In this document: positions 33,470-43,908 of the stretch, in pieces | Layout of the letters: each line of letters begins with the position of its first letter | Position numbering within the stretch: position 1 is the stretch's first letter | From: Rugalucina vietnamica | Taxonomy: Eukaryota; Mollusca; Bivalvia; Lucinida; Lucinidae | Direction: 5' to 3' | DNA length: 64,000 bases | Assembly: GCA_964017185.1 (NCBI GenBank) | Contig: OZ024869.1 | Coordinates: 68,666,315-68,730,314 of the forward strand | Program-made: the position numbers and the translations under genes | Notes under the pieces: model-generated | The model's database searches: none | The model's input: the letters and a program-made list of their open reading frames with translations, nothing else | What the model was told of the DNA's origin: nothing

Positions 33470-33492
33470 CTGCATTTGACAGATTTTGGCGC
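33470..33492 (-). CDS. Weak candidate micro-exon (23 nt), minus strand
   Basis: Very good splice signals: polypyrimidine TTTTTCTTTTTATCAG, then 23 nt, then TGCAG|GTAAGGATT. All three frames are open, so coding cannot be judged from the frame. Confidence 0.25.
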
Positions 33493-33571
33493 CTGATAAA
33501 AAGAAAAACTGTCTATCATTTAGCTTAATGTGAGACAGGCATGGCATTTAAGTCACTGCACTAAACACAAG

Positions 33572-33806
33572 TGAGCTGCTGCATAAGAAAACAAACAATC
33601 TGCATATGCAAAAACAAAGGCGCAGATCAGCTGTGCAGTGACTGCACAGCTGATCAGTGCCTTTTTTTCGCTACACGGATAGTACTATCCTTCTTCTTCT
33701 TAAGTCCAAAATTTCAAGCTTCTAGTCTTCATGTGTGATTGACAGGCCAGTTTGTGTCAAAGCTGGTTGGAACCCCAAATTGTTGTTTTTCTCATGGAAA
33801 GGCTCA
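33572..33806 (-). mobile_element. Palindromic 'TGAGCC' MITE
   Basis: TGAGCTGCTGCATAAGAAAA to TTTCTCATGGAAAGGCTCA, with central AAAACAAAGGCGCAGATCAG palindrome and TTCAAGCTTCTAG landmark. Opposite orientation to 3031-3223. Confidence 0.8.
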
Positions 33807-33902
33807 AGTGCTATGCAGCTGTGTGACTACCATGCAGCTAAAGACTTTATCATTATTTTATTTTATTTATTTTATTTTTTTATTTTTTTTTTTTTTGCTT
33901 TA

Positions 33903-35141
33903 TGCCCCTATCACACTACGATAAATTGCCTCACGAATCGTCACGAATTGACAATTTTTTCGATTCGTAGCTGAAACGTAACCGATTCGTATAGTTCTTA
34001 ACTAATTCTTACAGTTCGTAGTTAGTTCTTGCGAATCGTGGGTCTGTCAGAAATTCGTGGCCAAAGTTTTGAACTGTTCAAAACTTTGGTCCCGAATTTT
34101 CGACCCAAAAAATTCGCATTTAATTCTTAACAAAGTCGTAGTGCATTCCGCGACATTGTAACTGAATCTTATCTGATTCGGATTCACTCATAACTCTTTC
34201 GGGCATTCCGGAGCTTGTCACCCAACTACGAATTGACAACGAATCTGTTACGAATGTCGCGAATACACACCGAAGCAGATACGAAATAGATAAGAACTAT
34301 CTACGAATTCATATCAATATGCGAATCAGCCAAGAGTCTCATGAATGACTTACGACTTAACTACGAGTTTGTATGAAGATGGAGATTAATGGAATTTAAT
34401 ATGGCAGTTTATAGCATGAATGTTAGCCGACTGCACCGGAAAACGCCACGAAGTCCACGAATCTTACAACAGAAATATAACGAAAAAGGTACACCAAAGG
34501 ACGGGAGAAAGATACATAGAAAAGCAAGGTTATCATTTAGGGTGCGACAAAAGGCAGTTCCGTTGAAGAGAAGCTGCTTCTTTACTTCTGAGAATCCATC
34601 CTCAGAGGTGAAAAACATTACAGGGATAAAGCTACAGTCAGGGACTCAGAGATGTAATTTATGAACTGAGTTGCCCAAGTATCATCGAATTGGTGTTGGG
34701 GGCCATAGTCGATAGAGTAATAGCATGAGAAGTTGACCATCATCCTTCATTTAATTTGAAACTGATTCTCAAGCAGGCGTATTATAACTTTTATAACTAT
34801 CTTGAGAAAAAATCTCACGAATTGTCAAGAACAGCTACGAATATTTATTATTCGCACATGTTATCGTCATACTCGTAACAGATTCGTAACTGAATCTCAA
34901 ACTTTCGCGCAGCATACCCTCAATAGATTATGTAAATCGTTAAGAATTCTTACCAAGTTCGTGCGATTGCAGCCGAATTCAGCCGACTCCGCCGAATATT
35001 CGTAACGCTGTCGTGTCTGTGTCCTTACTGGTTCGTATGTAGTTTCAAATAAACCCCAAAAGTTCACGAAATTCCACGAATCCTAAAAATTATGAATTTG
35101 TGACGATTCGTGAGACTATTTATCGTAGTGTGAGAGGGGCA
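33903..35141. mobile_element. PIF/Harbinger-like non-autonomous element, 1.24 kb, TTA target duplication
   Basis: Ends TGCCCCTATCACACTACGAT and, inverted, TGCCCCTCTCACACTACGAT; TTA flanks both ends (33900-33902, 35142-35144). The inverted repeats continue (CTCACGAATCGTCAC). The interior is filled with scattered TACGAATT/ATTCGTA words. The longest ORF (34389-34664, 91 codons, basic) resembles no transposase I recognise and is probably chance. Confidence 0.8.
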
Positions 35142-35394
35142 TTAATGCATTATACATCCGTGGTCAGTAGCTAACATTATGTTGGGACAGTTATTTATCT
35201 TAATCAGTCTTGTCATGCAAAAGGGTCCTAGAGATAGGCTACCAGTGCGTAAGAGTACATTTATTTCATCAGTAACTGACAATTTCTCACCTCCAGTCAA
35301 TGAAAGAGGAAGAATGGCTGTGGAAATATTTTCATGCCAGAAAACAGCTGGAGTGGCGATCCATCTCGGCTTTGCTGCACTTCATGTTTTGGCT

Positions 35395-35580
35395 TAGTAT
35401 CCCAGTCAACAATGTTTCAGTCATGTCGGGATGGAGCCAATGCTTTCTGGATACATGTATTCACCAGTACTATGGACAGCTGAAAGTCTTATTCCCTGAC
35501 AAAAGACAGCAGAGGTAGTAACCAAGGCAGGACCCCTTGCTACGGTGTCTGATACTCTACCAATAGGCCACCCTGCTCCC
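35395..35580 (-). mobile_element. tRNA-derived SINE, degenerate
   Basis: A-box-like TGGCCTATTGG on the minus strand (35560-35570) and a body matching the SINE at 20995-21184. The B box is decayed. Confidence 0.55.
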
Positions 35581-35865
35581 AAATATTCCACTTCTGGTTT
35601 GCTATCATTATTGTTTCTATATTATTTCACTGGTTCAGATTCAGATCTTGCACTCTGATCAAATTTACGCCATTAAGTATTGCCAGTTTTCTTTCATCAC
35701 TAAAGTCATGCCAACCAAAGGTCTTGTGTGACACTACATCCTTTCCCCAACGCAATGACAATACTATTTGTCTTTACTTTTACTCTTGAATGGGCTCAAG
35801 AACCTTTTCACCTTATCCAGAACCACGCTGAAATAGCAAAAATAAGAACATGAATAAACCTCAAA

Positions 35866-35932
35866 AGCACTTACATTAGGGACCAAAAGCACTTCTATTA
35901 GGGGCCAAAAGCACTTCTATTAGGGGATAAAG
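35866..35932 (+). repeat. Short tandem repeat, three ~23-bp units
   Basis: Three copies of an AAAAGCACTTCTATTAGGGG-like unit. Confidence 0.7.
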
Positions 35933-36215
35933 CGAAATCCAATTTTGTTTTACAGTGCAACTTCTTCGACCATGCCGGTTGACCCAGTACCTTTGACACA
36001 GATTTGCATTTGTTGATCAGACTGCTTCAAATGTGTATGTTTCCAACACTGAGATTCTATTTTGGAAAACAAGAAATGCCCATGTGCTTCACATGGCACT
36101 GGAAAAATGTCTAAAGCAAGTAAGTACCTCTTTCTATCGTTTACAGAACTTAATCATGTGGGGTTAACAGACATGGTCAAAGTGTTTTTACTTATATTAA
36201 TACAAATCATGCTGT

Positions 36216-36455
36216 ATGAGCCGCTGCATCAGAAAACCAACAATCTGCAAATGCAAAAACAAAGGCGCAGACCAGCTTCGCGGTAAACGCAAAGCTGATC
36301 AGCGCCTTTGTTTTGACTACACAGACAGTACAATTTCTCTTCTTCATAATTCCAAAATTTCAAGCGTCTAGCTTTTTTCTGTGACTGTACAGACCGGTTT
36401 GTGTCGGAGGTGGTCGGAAACTCAGAAGTCCGGTTTTCTCGCGTTGCGGCTCTTA
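36216..36455 (-). mobile_element. Palindromic 'TGAGCC' MITE, full length
   Basis: ATGAGCCGCTGCATCAGAAA to TTTTCTCGCGTTGCGGCTC, with central AAAACAAAGGCGCAGACCAG palindrome. Confidence 0.85.
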
Positions 36456-36779
36456 TGTGAGTAAATTTGTTGTTGTGTTTGTTTCATTTGATGTTAGACA
36501 TCCATGGTAAACAGTAGAGGTCATTTCTGAATGGTCTGTTAGCCTATACTACACTCCTGAATAAGAGCTGTCGCAGGACAGCGTGCTCGACTGCTTCTGA
36601 CCTTTGTCAAGCATAAGGCCAAACCCGACCAGTAACCCAAAGCATTATGCTCACATCTTTTTTGCCTTGATGCAATAAGGCAAAATCACAACCATGAAAG
36701 TTAACTACCTTAGATTTAAAGGTCTCACTCATATTGTGAAAGAAGTGTGTTCATATACCAACTGAGTGCCAAGACACAA

Positions 36780-38090
36780 GGCAAAATCACTGAACCGTGA
36801 AAAAAGGTCACACTGACCTATAAGTATTGCAGGGTCAAAGGTCTAGTGATACTTACTCATAATGTGAAAGAAAAATGATCATATACCCATTCAGTGTTGA
36901 GATATAAAGCAAAATCACTGAACCATGAAATTAAGTCATATTGACCTACAAGTATGTTTGGGTTAAAGGTGTGGTCATACTCATTCATAATCAGAAAGAA
37001 GTATGAAAAAATACCAACTGAGTGTTGAGATATAAGGCAAAATCACTGAACCATGAAATTAGGTCACAGTGACCCAGGACTACTTTATGGTCAAAGGTCT
37101 TGTCATACTCATACATATCGTGAAAGAAGTATGTTCATATACCAATTGAGTGCCGAGATATAAAGGAAAATCACTGAACCATGAAATTAGGTCATATTGA
37201 CCTAGGACAACTTTAGGGTCAAAGGTCTTGTCATACGCAAACATAGTGTGAAAGAAGTTTGTTCATAAACCACTTGAGTGCCGAGATATAAGGCAAAGTC
37301 ACTGAACCGTGAAATTAGGTCACAGTGACCTATAAGTATATTGGGGTCAAAGGTCTGGTCATACTCACTCATAATCTGAAAAAAGTATGAAAATATACTA
37401 ATTGAGTGTCAAGATATAAGGCAAAATCACTGAACCGTGAAATTAGGTCACAGTGACCTAGGACTACTTCAGGATCAAAGGTCTTGTCATACGCATTCAT
37501 ACTTTGAAAGAAGTTTGTTCATAAACCATTTGAGTACCGAGATATAAGGCAAAAATCACTGAAGCGTGAAATTAGGTCACAGTGACCTGTAAGTAAATTG
37601 GGGTCAAAGGTCTGGTCATACTCACTCATAATCTGAAAAAAGTATGAAAATATACTAATCGAGTGTCAAGATATAAGGCAAAATCACTGAACCGTGAAAT
37701 TAGGTCACAGTGACCTAAGACTACTTCAGGGTCAAAGGTCTTGTCATACGCAAACATACTTTGAAAGAAGTTTGTTCATAAACCATTTGAGTACCGAGAT
37801 ATAAGGCAAAATCACTGAACTGTGAAATTAGGTCACAGTGACCTATAAGTATATTGGGGTCAAAGGTCTGGTCATACTCACTCATAATCTGAAAAAAGTA
37901 TGAAAATATACTAATTGAGTGTCAAGATATAAGGCAAAATCACTGAACCGTGAAATTAGGTCACAGTGGCCTATAAGTATATTGGGGTCAAAGGCCTGGT
38001 CGTACTAACTCATAATCTGAAAGAAGTAAGAAAATATACTAATTGAGTGTCAAGATATAAGGCAAAATCACTGAACCATGGAAAGTAGGT
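36780..38090 (+). repeat. 128-bp tandem array with IR3 and DR1 half-site pairs
   Basis: Units begin CAAAATCACTGAACCGTGAA. Most carry AGGTCACAGTGACCT or a close variant and, 12-13 bp further on, GGGTCAAAGGTCT. Perfect AGGTCAnnnTGACCT sites are at 36805, 37189, 37317, 37445, 37574, 37702 and 37830. Confidence 0.9.
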
Positions 38091-38204
38091 CAACCGACCC
38101 TTACCGTCATGACACACAAGTCAGTGTCACAAAGTCAAAAGATGAATGACCAACCATCCTCCTAAGTTGTTTCTATTAAGAAATAAAAAGAAAAAAAAAA
38201 TCGA

Positions 38205-38880
38205 GGAGTTCTAGATTTTGACCTCTAGCCCCGCCCCCTGACTCCGACCCAGAGGTCCGATGTCATGGAACCTAAAGTGTATGAAGTATGAATGCTTTAT
38301 GATAAGTTGTTGTCAAGATATGCCTCCTTGTAAAAGTTACACAGCAGTACATCTATTTTTTAGTGTTCTAGTTTTTAACCTCCAGCCCCACCCCACAGGC
38401 ATGGACCCAGGGGCCCGATGCCATGGAATGATACTCAACCCTACAGGGTACCTATGGTCCGAGTATGAAAGCCCTCTGATAATAAGTTTTCAAGATATAG
38501 ACTTCTACAATACTATATCACAGAAAAGCCATTATTATTAATGGTGTTCTAGATTTTAACCTCTAGCCCCACCCCCTGGCATGGACCCAGGGATCTGATG
38601 CCATGGAATGAAAGCCGACCCTACAGGGTGTCAATGGCCCAAGTATCAATGCTTTCTGATGAGTGGTTGTCAAGATATGGACTTCTAGAAAACTTTAACA
38701 TAAGAATTGCCATTTTTGAAGGTGTTCTAGATTTTAACCTCCAGCCCCACCCCCTGGCCTGGACCCAGGGGCCCGATGCCATGGAATGAAAGCTAACCCT
38801 ACAGGGTATCTATGGTCCAAGTATGAATGCTTTCTGATGAGTGGTTGTCAAGATATGGACTTCTAGAAAACTTTAACGCA
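38205..38880 (+). repeat. ~165-bp tandem array, four units
   Basis: Units share TTCTAGATTTTAACCTCTAG, CCCCACCCCCTGGC, GGACCCAGGG, GATGCCATGGAATGA and TTGTCAAGATATGGACTTCT. Confidence 0.85.
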
Positions 38881-38885
38881 AGTGT

Positions 38886-38948
38886 GACGCGCACGCGCAC
38901 GCGCACGCGCACGGGAACGCGCACGGGAACGGGAACGGGAACGGGAAC
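38886..38948 (+). repeat. CG-rich hexamer microsatellite
   Basis: ACGCGC units pass into ACGGGA units, then the 3' hairpin follows. It occupies the same place as (GTAAAC)n in 28211-29656. Confidence 0.9.
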
Positions 38949-39166
38949 GTGGACGACCGGGGTGACTGCAATAGCTCTATGCACTTCGTGCAGTCGAGCT
39001 AAAAAAAGGCATCTTGAAGGCAGATTACCAGCACTGAGTGCAAATTATTTTTGTTAATATTGAATAATATATTGAATAAGCAACAGAAGAAGAATGGGCT
39101 AAAAATATTTTTCAACAAAAGCATGAATCACAGTCATGTAAAGGCTATTCTTGGGCTGCATTCATA

Positions 39167-39394
39167 TTAACCCATATTTGATGAATGGATTCTCCCATTG
39201 TTATCAATTGGGTGTATCCACTTTCATTCTTAGGGTGTTCGGAGTGATTTTTATTTTCTATCTCATTTTTCGATGAAATTTCTCTGCGCAAACAGAATAG
39301 CCCCAGATGGGATGCCGCGTTCTGCGGCGTCACATCTGGGGCTATACTGTTTGCCTCTGTCCCACAAAAGGGACGCCAGGCTTATATGAGTTAA
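39167..39394. mobile_element. TTAA-flanked MITE, 228 bp, copy 1
   Basis: TTAACCCATATTTGATGAAT to GCCAGGCTTATATGAGTTAA, with an internal hairpin CAGATGGGATGCCGC / GCGGCGTCACATCTG. Second copy at 56118-56349. TTAA at both ends suggests piggyBac-type target choice. Confidence 0.75.
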
Positions 39395-39479
39395 CAATAG
39401 ACATGATTATACAGCGCTACTGCATCTGACTTTTGTATTTTTGTATATAACACATTAGTTAAGGCGACTGCAAACAAAC

Positions 39480-39866
39480 AATGTTGATAAAATCAATATG
39501 AGGCTGTAGGATACATGTATACCTCTCTGGGAACAACATACCACAGATCATTTTCATCTGTTGCAAGTTGTTCCCAGATATGTGGTTATAGCCTATTGTC
39601 GCTCATTCATTTCTTCAGCACTGGTTGTTCTCAGTAACATTGGTTGTCTCTGGATAATTACGAAAACTTGCCCATGTAATATATAGATTTCTCTTAAGCT
39701 GTAAAAATTGAAATTTTCAGCAGAAAAATTTTGATATTTTTTGCTCAAAACATTAATTGTGGGTACACATTAGAACCGCCTCGCCGAGGTGGTTCTAAAG
39801 AGTACCCACAATCTATGTTTTGGTGCAAAAATAAGAAAATAGGTATACCCCTGCATATCCCAGTTT
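39480..39866 (-). mobile_element. GTGGGTAC-hairpin repeat, interrupted at 39867
   Basis: Minus-oriented copy with hairpin CCGCCTCGCCGAGGTGG. It resumes at 42486-42545 (AAAGTGGGGTATGAGGGGG) after the 2.6-kb insertion. Confidence 0.7.
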
Positions 39867-39905
39867 TTAGCTCACCTGAGCCGAAGGCTCACAAGGTAAG
39901 CTTAT

Positions 39906-41079
39906 GCTGTCAACCAAGTTTCTCAAAAATATAGGAGTTTAAATAGGATTTTTTTCTAAGAAATATAGGAGGTTTTAGCTGATTTTGAGGAAAAATATAG
40001 GAGTTTTTCTCATAAATATTGCTTCATTCTACACTCTTATACTAACAATCCTTACCTCCACACTCACTTTTTCTACTTTAATTAATGTCTAAAATATGTA
40101 GATAAAGTAACCATGGTAACCATTCAGTTCCACAGCATCACATTCCAGGTGAACATTCATGTGATGATGAAGTGTGCTGAAGCATCATTATGCAGGATGG
40201 TGATACTACACAGGCCCATTAGCTGACTTTCACAGAATCAAAGGTCTTTATATAAAGGCATTCTTTTAGCAAAATAAAGGCTTTTTCACTGAAAAAATAT
40301 ATACAAAAAAAAAAAGAGAAAATTAATGTCAAATTTTTCTTTACTTCTAAACTTAGACCTACTTTTATTTTTCACTGATCATTTTTAAAAGTAGAAAGCA
40401 TAAAAAATCATAGTGAAAGTGTGAGTTATCATATCATTTCTCAATGGTAAAATAAATCCACAGCTCCCTATCTTAGCTGAAATTCCAAAGTCCATAATAT
40501 AGAAGAGAATGTTTATTAATACATGCACTGTATGTAATAATCTCTTGAAATTAGGCGGGTGTCTAGGGTACATACCTCTATCTCCTGTGATCTCAGCCTT
40601 TCCTGGGATCAATTGTACACTGTACAGTTGCATCAATTTACAACAAAATTAAGGCATAGGAAGAAAGAAAATAGGTAAAAAAGACACATACCATATATAA
40701 AAAAAAAAAACTTTGATGGAAACTAGGATATATAATTTATTAGTTGTCATGAAAATGTGACATGCTTTGGACTTAAAAGTAACCCTGTCTAAGGAGTGAC
40801 ATAATAACCATTTATGCACTATACAATATTATACAGTATGAATATGCTTTTATTTAAAAAATAAAGAATGAAGAATAAAGATGCAAAAGGCAGTTTCAGA
40901 GCAGTGAGAGCACAACTATATGCTGTATGATCATTCATCGGCAACAAATTTTCCTAAAAATATAGGAAATATTTTCAAAATATAGGAGAATTATAGGAAT
41001 ATAGGAGGTGCCTAAAAATATAGGATTTGGACCCAAAATATAGGAGTTTAATAGGAATATAGGAATTGGTTGACAGCCT
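39906..41079. mobile_element. hAT-like insertion, ATAGGA-rich, GCTTAT target duplication
   Basis: Inverted ends GCTGTCAACCAA / TTGGTTGACAGC; GCTTAT duplicated at 39900-39905 and 41080-41085. It shares AATATAGGA-rich subterminal sequence with 30839-31354. It contains a plausible exon (40576-40619). Confidence 0.7.
40576..40619 (-). CDS. Candidate exon lying inside a TIR element
   Basis: 44 nt ending in a strong donor GATAGAG|GTATGTACC; one frame reads VQLIPGKAEITGDR. The acceptor (CAACTGTACAG) is weak. It would join in phase to the 43558-43582 exon, but its position inside an apparent transposon argues against that unless the element captured it. Confidence 0.25.
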
Positions 41080-41313
41080 GCTTATAGTATAGTAGTCGAG
41101 CCGTCGTCCATCCGTCCGTGCATCCATCCGTCCGTGCGTTCACAATTTCAAACTTGAATATCTCTAAGACGACAAGGCCAATTGTGATCAAATTTTATCT
41201 AAAGCATCATTGGGGAGGGGGAAAGGTTGCATCAGGTTTTGGGCCAGGTCGGATCAGAACTCTGGTTTCCATGGCAACAGATAGCTCCCATTGATTATAA
41301 TGGGGAAAATGTT

Positions 41314-42378
41314 GCGGCCACTCTAGCAACTTCATTTTTGATTGGATCTTCTTCTTCTTGGGAATAAAAAGGACAACCATAACATATCGGATGAGTTCGA
41401 ATTTCGGCTAGGTTCGACCTCAGATTGCGGAGTTAGCTGCTCTTGAGCGTCGGGAAAAATCACCATAGACTTATAATGGGAAAAATGTTGTTAGCACCAT
41501 TATTTTTCAGTGGATCTTCTTCATTCTTGCAGGTAACAAGGACAACTATAATATCTCGGATGGGTTCGAATTTCAGCTAGATCCGACCTCTGACTGTGGA
41601 GTTAGCTGCCCTTGAGTGTTTGAAAAATCATTATTTTGTGTTGTGGCCACTCTAGCGCCTTCAATTTTGATCGGATCTTCTTCATACTTGGAAGTAACAA
41701 GCATAGCCATAACATCTCAGATGAGTTCTGATTCAGCCAGATCTAACAAGGATAGCCATAACATCTCGGATGAGTTCTGATTCAGCCAGATCCGACCCTT
41801 GACTGCAGAGTTATCTGCCCTTGACTGTGTGAAAAATCAATATTTTAGTGTTGTGGCCACTCTAGCGCCTTCATTTTTATTTGAATCTTTTTTATTCTTG
41901 GAAGTAACAAGGACATCCATAACATCACGGTGGAGTTCGAATTTCGACCAGATCTGACCTCTGATTGCAGAGTTATCTGCCCTTGAGTGTTTGAAAAATC
42001 AATATTTTGTGTTGTGGCCACTCTAGCATCTTTGTTTTTCAGTGGATCTTCTTCATTCTTGCAGGTAACAAGGATAACTACAATATCTCGGATGAGTTCG
42101 AATTTAGGCCAGATCCTACCTCTGACTGCGGAGTTAGCTGCCCTTTAGTGTTTGAAAAATCAATATTTTGTATTGTGGCCACTCTAGCGCCTTCAATTTT
42201 GATCGGATCTTCTTCATTCTTGAAAATAACAAGGATAACCATAACATCTTGGATGAGTTTGAATTTGAGCCAGATTCGACCCTGGACTGCGAAGTTAGCT
42301 GCCCCTGAATGTTTGAAAAATCATTTTTTAGTGTTGTGGCCACTCAAGCATCTTCACTAGTTTTGATCAGATCTTCAA

Positions 42379-42379
<1 letters not shown>
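41314..42379 (-). repeat. 161-bp tandem array
   Basis: Units marked by GTGGCCACTCTAGC at about 41640, 41850, 42011, 42173 and 42334 (three regular 161-162-bp spacings, one longer), with GGATCTTCTTCATTCTTG and GAGTTAGCTGCCC. Confidence 0.85.

Positions 42380-42419
<40 letters not shown>
42380..42419 (+). repeat. Poly(A) tract, ~40 bp
   Basis: Uninterrupted A run at the edge of the 161-bp array. Confidence 0.95.
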
Positions 42420-42420
<1 letters not shown>

Positions 42421-42596
42421 AACTTTGTCCAGTGACTATACTTGTTGACTCTCAGGTGAGCGATCGTTGCCCTTGGGCTACTTGTATTATATAAAGTGGG
42501 GTATGAGGGGGTATATGTTTCATGGACATGTTCCTGATGTAATTACTGTGATCTCACAAAACTATCACTGTCAAACACCACACTGTGACCACAGCT

Positions 42597-43547
42597 TAAG
42601 GATGTTCGCTGCCAATGAAAAAGTATTCAAACTTTTTTTCTAACCACTCTTTTTTGATTCCAAAATACAACACAAGACATTTGAAAACAAAATAAATATA
42701 GGGTAGTGTGCATTTTTTCAAGCTACAGGCCTCTGAATGAGACCTCTGAGCACCATGTTTTAAATTTGGTAAAATTAATTTAATTTATAATTCTTTGAAA
42801 CATACCTGTCTTGAACAAAAATACACCTAGAATGCTTTCAAAAGTCATAATATTTACGTAGCGCAGACAATTTTGGACCAAAAGCATAGAAAAATTTGCA
42901 ACTTGGAGTGGATGACAAAATTTTACGATTCCTTTTCTAACCCTACCCCCATACTTGAAAAGTCGGAAAAAATCAATATTTTGAAATGTACCAAACCCAT
43001 ATTTGTTGATTCAAACTTTTTCTTGTATTTTCACACAACATAGAACTTGATAATGTTGTTCGAATAAAAGAAAGAAAAATATAGGGTAGTGAGCATATAA
43101 GAGAGAACCAACAACTTGAAAATCGCCATTTTCGGCCTTTTTTCGGCTGTTTTGTTTCTAAAAGCCCATTTCATAAAACCACCTTAAATTTTAAAACCAG
43201 CACACCAAAGACACAAAAAATGACTTAGAATACCATGTACACATACACTGCTGCTAAAATAAACATCGAACGAGTGCAATTAATTTGAAGATGTGTAATA
43301 TTCAAGTTTAATCTACCCTACCCCCTAAATTTTACTGACAACTAAAATTTTCTGAAAAGTTGCAGAAAACGGGGTGAAAAAATGAAGTTTCTTAGATTGA
43401 CAATTTTAATGGCTCATTCGATGCATGTTATCAATATGTATCCAAATATAAAATATTAGGAAAATATCTGCAACCGTTTACGAGACATTCAAGGAAAGTA
43501 AAACCGGAAGTTCCGAAATGTCAAATGTTAGCAGCGAACATCCTTAA
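42597..43547. mobile_element. TTAA-flanked TIR element, ~950 bp
   Basis: TTAAGGATGTTCGCTG on the left and its inverse CAGCGAACATCCTTAA on the right. No transposase ORF. TTAA ends suggest piggyBac-type insertion, but other superfamilies are not excluded. Confidence 0.7.
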
Positions 43548-43553
43548 AACAAC

Positions 43554-43582
43554 TTACATCTTGTTTTCCTTTTCTGCTTCAT
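43554..43582 (-). CDS. Candidate last exon (or micro-exon) of the minus-strand gene
   Basis: Acceptor TTTTATGTTTCAG, then DEAEKENKM and TAA when joined in phase to 45031-45166 (one carried base). Alternatively GAT|GTAAGTTG at 43558 is a donor and the gene continues. The TTAA element begins seven bases beyond the stop. Confidence 0.4.
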
Positions 43583-43610
43583 CTGAAACATAAAATACAT
43601 AGAGATTATT

Positions 43611-43764
43611 ATATGACAATTTTCATATTGTACCTGTATCAACCCGAGAATCCCGTATCAGCCCGAGACTCTCATAGGCCGAAGGCCCGAGGGCTGATGC
43701 AAGAATCGAAGGCTGATACGGGATTCGAGAGTTGATTGTGGGTACAATATGAAAATTGTCATAT
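43611..43764. mobile_element. Foldback hairpin MITE, ~154 bp
   Basis: Inverted arms ATATGACAATTTTCATATTG / CAATATGAAAATTGTCATAT continue inward through GAATCCCGTATCAGCC / GGCTGATACGGGATTC. The centre is AGGCCGAAGGCC. Confidence 0.8.
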
Positions 43765-43822
43765 CGTAATCTTTTTATCATATACTTTTAATTCATGACC
43801 ATTTTTTTACCTTTCTTTGTTA

Positions 43823-43825
43823 TAT

Positions 43826-43868
<43 letters not shown>

Positions 43869-43908
43869 TTCATTTATTTATTTTATTTTATTTTATTTTA
43901 TTTATTCA
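43823..43908 (+). repeat. (TTTA)n microsatellite
   Basis: About 20 tetramer units, partly shifting to TTTTA. Confidence 0.95.

Larger units (their letters stand above)
36561..39002 (+). mobile_element. Helitron-like array element, second type, two successive arrays
   Basis: Same termini as 28211-29656: 5' AAGAGCTGTCGCAGGACAGC hairpin, then GTGCTCGACTGC; 3' TGCACTTCGTGCA hairpin, then GTCGAGCTAA. The interior differs completely: an array of about 11 units of 128-129 bp (36780-38090), an array of four ~165-bp units (38205-38880), then a hexamer microsatellite (38886-38948). Confidence 0.75.
39867..42485 (-). mobile_element. Helitron-like array element, third interior type
   Basis: 3' end at 39867 (inverted: GAGCCTTCGGCTC, then AGGTGAGCTAA). 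5' end at 42449-42485 (inverted: GCCCAAGGGC hairpin, then AACGATCGCTCACCTGA). Insertion limits are fixed by the split hairpin repeat on both sides; no target duplication is seen. The interior contains a nested TIR element (39906-41079), a CATCCGTCCGTG microsatellite (41105-41142) and a 161-bp array. Confidence 0.75.

Noticed and set aside
34389-34664. 91-codon basic ORF inside the PIF/Harbinger-like element
   Set aside because: No transposase or Myb-like motif; probably chance in a non-autonomous element.
42007-42494. ORFs in the 161-bp array and poly(A)
   Set aside because: Frames persist because the unit is repeated without stops; they end in a poly-lysine run from the A tract.
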